Shown: one piece after another, positions 56,907 through 64,000 of the stretch
Layout: every line of letters begins with the position of its first letter
Position numbering within the stretch: the first letter of the stretch is position 1
DNA from: Arabidopsis thaliana
Lineage: Eukaryota > Streptophyta > Magnoliopsida > Brassicales > Brassicaceae
Reading direction: 5' to 3'
Assembly (NCBI RefSeq): GCF_000001735.4
Contig: NC_003071.7
Coordinates: 1,933,001 to 1,997,000 of the forward strand
DNA length: 64,000 nt
Position numbers and translations under genes: made by a program
The notes under the pieces: model-generated
Database searches by the model: none
What the model was told of the DNA's origin: nothing
The model's input: only the letters and a program-made list of their open reading frames with translations

Positions 56907-59900
56907 ACATGTCTTTGATGGCTAACCAAACAATTAAAGAGTATTCCAGGACACCTTGAGGAAACCAAATTAAACTTGACCATGATACCTTCGATGAGAT
57001 CATGGATGATATCCCAAGTGCACTTAGAAGAGAATGATAATCGAGAATATATATGTAACATATACGAATGATATAACAAGAATAAAATTCTCTCTCTTAC
57101 CCGATCGAACCCTCCAAAGCTTCATTTGCTTTCGATGAGTCTCACAATAATAGGAAAGGAAATAAAACCCTAACCAAGTAAATAGTTTCCAAAATCAATA
57201 ATATAAAAAAAGAAATGATCCTAATAGAAGAATATATCCTTCTGCCTTCATGTCAAAATATTCGTGATGTGTATTTGATGTGTACTCCGTGATCTAAATT
57301 AGTTGCTTGGAGATATGGTTCTACTCATATCATAGTCTCTAGCCATATTTAACAAGCACTATCCTTGATTGTCTGAATGCTTTATCAGGTTTACCTTTGT
57401 ATGCGTTTTCTTTTCTTTTTTCTTTTTTTTTGTTAGCACCGTTTAATTTGTGTTAATTGTAAAAATCTATATGTTAAATAGACCATGCAACCTGTATCGT
57501 AGATCATAATACTTTAGCATCGTTTGGACGATATTTTACGTGCATCCAATATCTAGAGTTTGGCTGAATTGTCAGCCATATACTAGTTGCAATCTCAACA
57601 TTTCACCATAATTTTTTTTGTTTCTTAAATAACTACAAAAAAAAGAAAAATCTCGATAAAATTATATATATTTTTAGATTTGTTTTTAAAATTACATCTC
57701 CATGAACCGATTAGTTAACCGATAATATGAAAAACATTCATTTGACGTTTTATAGTGAATTAGTTAAAAAATATATATGGTTTTATATATTACGAGTGTG
57801 ATCGATACGTAAGAAACAATTCCTAGTAATATATATCTTTTTTTTGTCGGTTCCTAATAATATATATCAGAGACTAATACTGGAGAATTTCCTAGAAACC
57901 TTACAACTTTTTTTCTTGTAGATAATTGCGAAATGATGATAATTTAGCTTTTTGACATGGACAGGTACGTGTCATATCTCTCTCAAATCACATCAAAATA
58001 AAAGTTCGTTCCATATTTCGTTAATTCGTTCCATTTAATTTTTAAGGAAACATGATTTTTTAATGGAACATGTTATTCTAACGTGGTTATGTGAACTTCT
58101 AAATTCTAGGTTATGACATCCATTTATGTAAAAAATTAGTATATTATATTTTTAAAAGAATAAATATGTTACAAAAAATAAGATTGCAATTTTCATAACA
58201 TTTAAATGTATGCCAAAATTATCCTAAAACTAGGTCACAACATTTCTTTTTTACTTTTACTCCAAAATTTTGTCATCCCACCTAATTATTTATTATTTAG
58301 ATGGTAGTACAACCTTCTAGATAATCTTTACTCTTTACAATCAACGTGAAAGGAAACGACAAAAAAAATGACTCTTGTGTCAAAGAGAAAAGGAAGTAAC
58401 CTTCCTTGGCCACGTCTGAAAATGCGGAAAAAGGACTTTGGGTCGTGACAGTGAAACTTAGAGATCTTGTCGACAACCAGATCGCTTCACTTGATTAGTG
58501 ATACTTTATCATCACTATTTTAGTATTTTTCGTGTAATTTTAAATTTCATGCTCTCTCTTGGACTTGGTCCGCTAATGATTCCGATTTTTATACAGCTTA
58601 TCAATCACTGTAGGAGTATCATTAAAATTTATGTATTTTTGATAATTACGAAGTTATCATATACCCATTTGGACTCTAGCCTCTCTATATCATAAAATCA
58701 GTTATGTGAATTGTAGTGGCTAGTAGAATATGAGTTAGTATAAGTGTATTTGTTTGTTTTATTAGTCACAAGTCGTTTGTCTTATTCTCAAATAGTAATT
58801 TGTATAGATATATAGATAGATACAATAAAGTATCAAACTAGTAGAAAATCGGTACCCAATCTAATTCATTAGTAATCAATTCATATCTAACAATATTTTA
58901 TGTGTTAATATATTGGCAACAACTTCATCAAATATGTGGCAACGATTACATCAACGTCGTAAAAAACGTGGCATCCACGTCAGTAGCCATGAGAAAAGAT
59001 ATATGGTTTCACACGATTCAATAAATTTAGATATAAAGTTTAAATTATTGAAATATTGGATATATATTAGCATAGAAATGTTTGTAGTTAGAATTAAATA
59101 CAGATACTTTACTTTACTATGAAATGACCGAACTTTGTTCAAATTTGCCAAAGGCAAACGCTAAGAAATTCACTTTTGAGTAAAATGCAAGTAGAAAGAT
59201 GGTACCTACAAGACTACACTCAGTGACTTGGATACTGATTAAATAAATTGCATGGATAGATATTTCGATCGCGGTCGGCATGAATTAAGTATCTATAGCC
59301 AAGCAATTTGTCAGTCAAAAGCTCCATTAGAAATTTAATTAGAATATTTGTATTCACGATAGCCAAGCAAAAGTTTTGCACGCTCTAAAATGAAAGTCCT
59401 ATAGTAGTTTCTACGCATAACGCATTGCTCTTTTTATGCTATACTTACTATTGTTCAGTGCATATAGATTTGTCTCTATATATCCCTCTGTCGGCAGAGA
59501 TTTCAAAAAAGATCCTTAACAAGTATCATTAGTGCACGCCTTAACTATCCAAATAGTAACAAACTTAAACAATAGAAAAACTTGAAAAAATGTATCAATT
59601 TTCAAATTTGATACGAAAAAACTTGAACTTTTAAAATATTATTTAAATCATAAAGTTTTCTTTGATATTTTTTGTAAAATAGTCAAATTTTGTTGAATTC
59701 ACCATTTCGAACATATCGCTAAATTTTCATAAATAAAATTAACTTTCGATTAAGAGAATAAAACAACGTCGTTTTATCAACTACAAAACATAGTCGTTTT
59801 GTTAAAAAAGCGTAGTGGACTGGAGTTGCCATTCACGTTTATTCATATCTAGTTACAATGAATCCAACAACGGACCATAAGGGGCCCGACGCAACACGTA

Positions 59901-60053
59901 TAATACTCTGATACTTATCTTCTTAATTACTACTTAATTTGTTTCTACTGTGATAAATTTCCTTTAACTTTACTTTTGATAAAATATTGTCTTCTTTTTA
60001 TTCTACTACGGAGTAGTTTTTTGACTTTTCTCATTTCCTATTCTGTTCGTTTC
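56907..60053. other. Long gene-free AT-rich stretch
   Basis: The segment 56907-57120 is somewhat richer in GC and may be another transposon remnant, perhaps on the minus strand, but no domain is recognised. The rest (57.2-60.0 kb) shows no coding, repeat or terminal signals beyond the GRP9 promoter (from about 59860, with the block shared with GRP3S). Open frames at 58498-58695 and 58913-59157 are rejected. Confidence 0.4.
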
Positions 60054-60061
60054 TATAAATA
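60054..60061 (+). promoter_or_regulatory. TATA box of GRP9
   Basis: TATAAATA, 73 bp before the start codon, in the same context (AGAGGGCATGCA) as the GRP3S TATA box. Confidence 0.75.
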
Positions 60062-60133
60062 GAGGGCATGCAACGTAACATATTACTCATCACTTACTTA
60101 ACATACTAAGAGAGTTATTAGAACTTGCAAAAA

Positions 60134-60956
60134 ATGGCTTCCAAGGCTTTGATTCTGTTAGGTCTCTTCTCAGTTCTTCTCGTCGTCTCCGAAGTGTCTG
60201 CCGCAAGGCAATCGGGTACGTAAAATATTATACATTTCAGCCTGCTTACAAAAAACGAAGATATGTTCGTGAGGCTAGCTATTCAAACTTGAACTAACGT
60301 ACCATTTGATAAATTTATACAACTATTTCGCCAGTTCCATTTTATGGACTTACAATATAGTAAAGTCAGAACACACTTCACTTGAGTGATGTGGAATCCT
60401 AGGAAGTTTTGTGTAAATTATGTTTCGAACGTATATTTAAAAACTATAGTTTCGAGTTTATATATGTACTTTAAAAAAAAAATTGAGGTGGAAAACTAAA
60501 TTGAAGTCAGGAAGAGGGCTTCACATTTTCACGTGCTTAAGAATGTCTTTGAAATAACGTGTTTTTTGGGCAGGCATGGTGAAGCCAGAGAGTGAGGAAA
60601 CTGTGCAACCTGAAGGTTATGGCGGTGGCCACGGAGGACATGGTGGTCACGGAGGGGGAGGAGGCCACGGACATGGAGGACACAACGGAGGAGGGGGCCA
60701 CGGACTTGACGGATACGGAGGAGGTGGAGGACACTATGGAGGAGGTGGAGGACACTACGGAGGAGGTGGAGGACACTACGGAGGAGGTGGAGGACACTAC
60801 GGAGGAGGTGGAGGACACTACGGAGGAGGTGGTGGAGGACACGGAGGTGGAGGACACTACGGAGGTGGTGGAGGAGGATACGGAGGTGGAGGAGGACACC
60901 ACGGAGGAGGAGGCCACGGGCTAAACGAACCTGTTCAGACTAAGCCGGGTGTTTAA
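60134..60956 (+). CDS. GRP9: Secreted glycine-rich protein, GRP9
   Basis: Exons 60134-60215 and 60574-60956 with a 358-nt phase 1 intron give 154 residues. Exon 1 is the signal peptide (MASKALILLGLFSVLLVVSE, then VSAARQ). Exon 2 begins like GRP3S (MVKPESEETVQPEGYGGGH), then has a long histidine- and glycine-rich part with GGGGGHY units, and ends NEPVQTKPGV. The six-cysteine C-terminus of GRP3S is missing, so it is a different subtype with the same 5' half. GRP9 is reported to interact with the lignin enzyme CAD5 and to be salt-responsive; nothing in the sequence tests that. Gene structure, promoter and signal peptide are shared with GRP3S, so the two are duplicates. From memory At2g05440. Confidence 0.92.
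60717..60840 (+). repeat. 21-bp coding tandem repeat in GRP9
   Basis: GGAGGAGGTGGAGGACACTA plus one base (GGGGGHY) is repeated five times almost without change, then degenerates. Such arrays change copy number readily, so length alleles are expected. The antisense open frames (SSTSSVVSS runs) are shadows. Confidence 0.9.
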
Positions 60957-61530
60957 AACTATATAATATCTTCACTACCATGCATGATTGCATATATATA
61001 TATACGCTTATGTATTATCTATATGCCTATAAATAAACCATGGTGAGTTTGTAACGCAGTGCCTTCAGAAATGTTCGGAATAAATTTCCATAATATTAGT
61101 ATAATGTCTCTCTGTTTGAATTATAAACTGCGCTGTTTGCATAATAAAATCTCTTGTAGCTAGGTCATGTTACTCTCTTTCAGTTTTTCTTTGTAACAGT
61201 ATTATATCCTTATTCATATTGTTAGGGAATATTTTTCTTAAAAGATTACCAAAAGCCTGCAGGAATAAAAAAAAATGATTACTAAAAACCTAGAGACTAT
61301 CGAGGTTTTGCATACACCAACACTTACGAAGTTCATTAAATATATGAAACCGATACGAGAGATGGGATCATCAGAGAAGGGAGATAAAGACAGTAGAAGC
61401 TTCTTAATTGTCGCAGTTATGTTCTGATCTTTTCCTTATAGAATTAGACTTTTAATATTTTCGTTTTTAGTTTTAACTTACGTCGGTTGTAAGAGATCTA
61501 TATATAATCATCTTCCAAACATTACCCTTA
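60957..61530. other. GRP9 3' flank
   Basis: AATAAA-like signals near 61030-61085. No gene seen. Confidence 0.5.
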
Positions 61531-62546
61531 TTTTCAAGGCTTTGCTTCTGTTGGGTCTCTTCGCAGTTCTTCTCGTCATCTCCGAAGTGTCTGCGGCAAG
61601 TAAAATTATTGTATGCATTTCAATCTACTTTAAAGAAACAAGATATATGATAAAAATATTTTATACATTTCAATCATCCAACACTAAAGTACCATTTGAT
61701 AAATTTACATCACTTAAGTGAAGTGTGGAATTCTAGTACCATTTTAGAAGTTGTGTGCATATTATGTTTAGAACGTATATTTAATTTTGTAAACCTTTTT
61801 TGAAAAAAGCATTAATATACTTTCAAATCTTTATTGAACGCACATTTAACATTTTGCAAGTACATGCTTAACAATATCTTTGAAATAATGTTTTATTTTT
61901 AGGTAGGCATGGTGACACCAGAGAGTGATGAAACTGTGTAACCTGAAGGTTATGGCGGTGGCCACGGAGGACAAGGTGGTCACGACCATGGAGGACACAA
62001 CGGAGGAGGGGGCCACAGACAGACCCGGTCCATAAGGGCCATTGAAGCAATAGATTTAGGCCTCAATATTTAATGGCTTTTTACTTTAAATTTATTTTGA
62101 GTCCTTTACCATAAATATATTTTTAGAGCCTTTTAAGATTTTGTTTAGGCATTTAGATACAAACTAATTAGTATCTCTAATAGTGAAATTTGATTTATTG
62201 TGAAATGTTTTTTCAAAATTGGACTTTTCAACATTTTTTGGGATTTATTTTGTTGTTTAAGTGTATTTTTGAAATTTGTTTTGTTGTTAAAGTGTATTTT
62301 TAGAGGTTTAATGTATATTTTATTATTATTTATGATTTTTCATAATGTATAAAAAGGACTGTTTTTAAGCTTTGCTTAAGGTATCAAGATATGTTTGATC
62401 AGCACTGGCCACAGACTTGACGCATATGGAGGAGTGGAGGACGTGGACCATGTGGTGGTCACGGTGGTGGAGGTGGCTACGGAGGAGGATACGGAGTTGG
62501 AGGACACATGATTAACGAACCAGTTCGGACTAAACCGGGTGTTTAA
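61531..62546 (+). pseudogene. GRP9-like pseudogene
   Basis: Exon 1 remnant (about 61534-61601) matches GRP9 from the CAAGGCTTTG of its signal peptide onward, but the start codon and first bases are gone. Exon 2 begins at about 61909 (MVTPESDETV) and carries TAA where GRP9 has CAA (QPEGYGGGH). The glycine/histidine part is split by a 388-bp hAT element at 62020-62407. After it the frame text resumes (ACAGACTTGACGCATATGG) and ends with the same NEPVRTKPGV-type tail and TAA at 62544. It is a tandem duplicate of GRP9 that died before or with the insertion. Confidence 0.88.
62020..62407. mobile_element. Non-autonomous hAT element, 388 bp, perfect 8-bp duplication
   Basis: Begins CAGACCCGGTCC and ends GATCAGCACTG, giving CAG...CTG ends. 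It is flanked by GCCACAGA on both sides (62012-62019 and 62408-62415). The size of the duplication and the end bases are those of hAT transposons. There is no coding capacity. Confidence 0.88.
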
Positions 62547-63201
62547 AACTATATAATATATTCAGCACCATCCATGATTGCATCAATATATGCAATTATT
62601 TATTATTTTTATGCATATAAATAACCATGGTGAGTTTGTAATGCAGTGCTTTCAAAAATGTTTGGAATAAAGTTTCACAATACTAATTTCCGCTGCTCGC
62701 ACAATAAAATCGTTTATAGGTCATGTAACTCTCTTTCACTTTTTTCTTGTAACATATTTATTTTCTTATTTATAATGTTGGAAATTTTTCTTTTAAAGAA
62801 AATTTTACCAAAACCTAGAGACTAAGACTATCAAGGTTTTGCATATACCTGCACTTAAAAAGTTCATTAGACATACGAAAGTTCCGTAAAGAGCCGGTTC
62901 AGTTTCCTTAACCGTTTTCTGGTTTCAAAATAATTTAAATATTTAAAATTATTAATTTTAAAACTTAAATTAAATAAAAAAACTGTCTTCTTCGAGAAAG
63001 CAGAACAGTTCCGATGAAACGAAGAGTGATTTCGAAGAACCAGAGAAATTCCGACAAAACTGAAACACAATTCCGATTGAGGCTCTGTTCGAGTTCGAGT
63101 CGTTGCTAAAGTGGAGAAAATTTCGATAGAGTTCGTGTTAAAGTGTGGAACAATAATACAATTTTTGGGTTTATCGATTGACTGTTCAGAGAAGAGCTCT
63201 A

Positions 63202-64000
63202 ATGGCGGCGACGAGGAAGAGTAGTCGGCGGCGAGGAGTTTCGGATATTGATGAGGCATCGGCGGCGACGACAAATCAGGGTTAGTTTTCCCTAACTTCG
63301 TTTGGAGAATGATTTGATTCAAAATCTAGGTTAATTTTAGAGATTTCAACTCAGAAATTTTCAATTGACAAAGGGGTTTTTGGTTTTTTCCGCCAAAAAC
63401 AGTTGATTGAGTATAAAAGGTTTCGGTGTACGTGTATATGAATATCGAGTTTATGTTTAGTTGGTATTTGAATATAGTGTACGTGTTAAGAACTTCTTCG
63501 TCTTGTTCAACTTTCAGGAAGTACTTCTAATGATCCGGGTGAATTACCACAGAGGTTGTTTGCACTCGATCACTACCCTAGCAAGGCGAAGATAAATGCG
63601 TACTCCAGACCGGAGTACATTGGTCAAATAGCAGTTGCGCTTAAGGACACACCAGAAATGACGTTCCTTCTAGATTCTCCATTTGGTGACCTCTTTAGGA
63701 TCCCTACTAACAAGGCATCCTTTTCTGGTAAACTTGTTCTTGGGTTAATATGCCGTCAGTTAGTTACAAAGAAACGTTATGAGATGTGGATGGTATTCGC
63801 TGGTCATCCTATTAGGCTAGGATTAAGAGAATGGGCACTTATAACTGGTTTGGAATGTGGAACCTATCCTAAAAATAAGGATGTAGAAAATGTTATGCAG
63901 CGGCAGGAAGGTGAAAATACAATTTGGGCTACTCTGTTTGGAGATGATAAAGCTGATCCAACAGTTGAAGAATTAAGGGATAGATTGATTTCTGAAACTG
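63202..64000 (+). CDS. DUF1985 protein of Ulp1-type Mutator-like element, partial
   Basis: Exon 1 is 63202-63280 (MAATRKSSRRRGVSDIDEAS) and exon 2 starts at 63518 after TTTCAG; it is open to the window end, so the gene is cut by the edge. The basic start could be a nuclear signal. Exon 2 carries the DUF1985 signature: FRIPTNKASFSGKLVLGLIC, RQLVTKKRYEMWMVFAGHPI and REWALITGLECGTYP. In Arabidopsis this domain is usually joined to a C-terminal Ulp1-like SUMO protease in long genes carried by Mutator-like (Kaonashi-type) elements. The conserved, lesion-free reading so far suggests a recent copy or a maintained gene. The protease part, if present, lies beyond the window. Confidence 0.8.

Noticed and set aside
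60537-60924. Serine/valine-rich antisense and threonine/glutamate-rich alternate frames over GRP9
   Set aside because: Repeat-driven shadows of the GGGGGHY coding array.
62867-63322. 151-codon minus-strand open frame
   Set aside because: Antisense to the leader and first exon of the DUF1985 gene, with no recognisable domain.

Overview
The window reads as a nuclear segment of a Brassicaceae plant, almost certainly Arabidopsis thaliana, from the TE-rich short arm of chromosome 2 in the At2g05310 to At2g05450 interval. That placement is from memory of gene order: a small plastid membrane protein, N-acetylglucosaminyltransferase II, a BTB/POZ gene, an SCR-like cysteine-rich peptide, GRP3S, a MATH/coiled-coil cluster and GRP9. 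The DNA is AT-rich, genes have short GT-AG introns, and roughly half of the window is transposon-derived. Without tools, all homologies rest on reading motifs and splice sites by eye.

Layout. 0-10 kb holds the ordinary genes: the small membrane protein (minus, three exons), intronless GnT II (plus), a BTB/POZ gene with a broken first exon (minus) and a secreted eight-cysteine SCRL peptide (plus). 10-15 kb is degenerate repeat: a possible LTR-type remnant, (TA)n, a long foldback hairpin and a Helitron. 15-30 kb is one large composite transposon region. Inverted arms of about 1.16 kb (15889-17050 and 28447-29618) enclose a decayed plant-mobile-domain gene, F-box pieces, an Emigrant-like MITE, a LINE tail and, driven inward by the right arm, a truncated copy of the N-terminus of RNA-dependent RNA polymerase 6. 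Near-identical Helitrons in the same orientation lie just outside both arms.

30-36 kb has old LTR-type remnants, GRP3S and a 660-bp hAT element with a target duplication. 36-54 kb is a tandem MATH/coiled-coil array: a truncated 5' copy, gene 1 with a stop codon, intact genes 2 and 4, a dead copy between them, and a coiled-coil-only relative. It is interrupted by a copia retrotransposon with identical LTRs, so recently inserted, and by CACTA-like DNA. 54-57 kb holds two end-to-end Helitrons and a LINE reverse-transcriptase fragment. 60-63 kb holds GRP9 and a GRP pseudogene split by a small hAT element. The window ends inside a DUF1985 gene of the kind carried by Ulp1-type Mutator-like elements.

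Themes: local duplication of small secreted (GRP, SCRL) and defence-associated (MATH-CC) families; transposons that carry host gene pieces; and many datable insertion footprints. The best candidates for something unusual are the transposon-borne RDR6 fragment whose start codon abuts the transposon's inverted arm, the 13.7-kb hairpin, the overlapping inverted repeats near 24.1 kb, and the fresh copia insertion about 100 bp upstream of a MATH gene.
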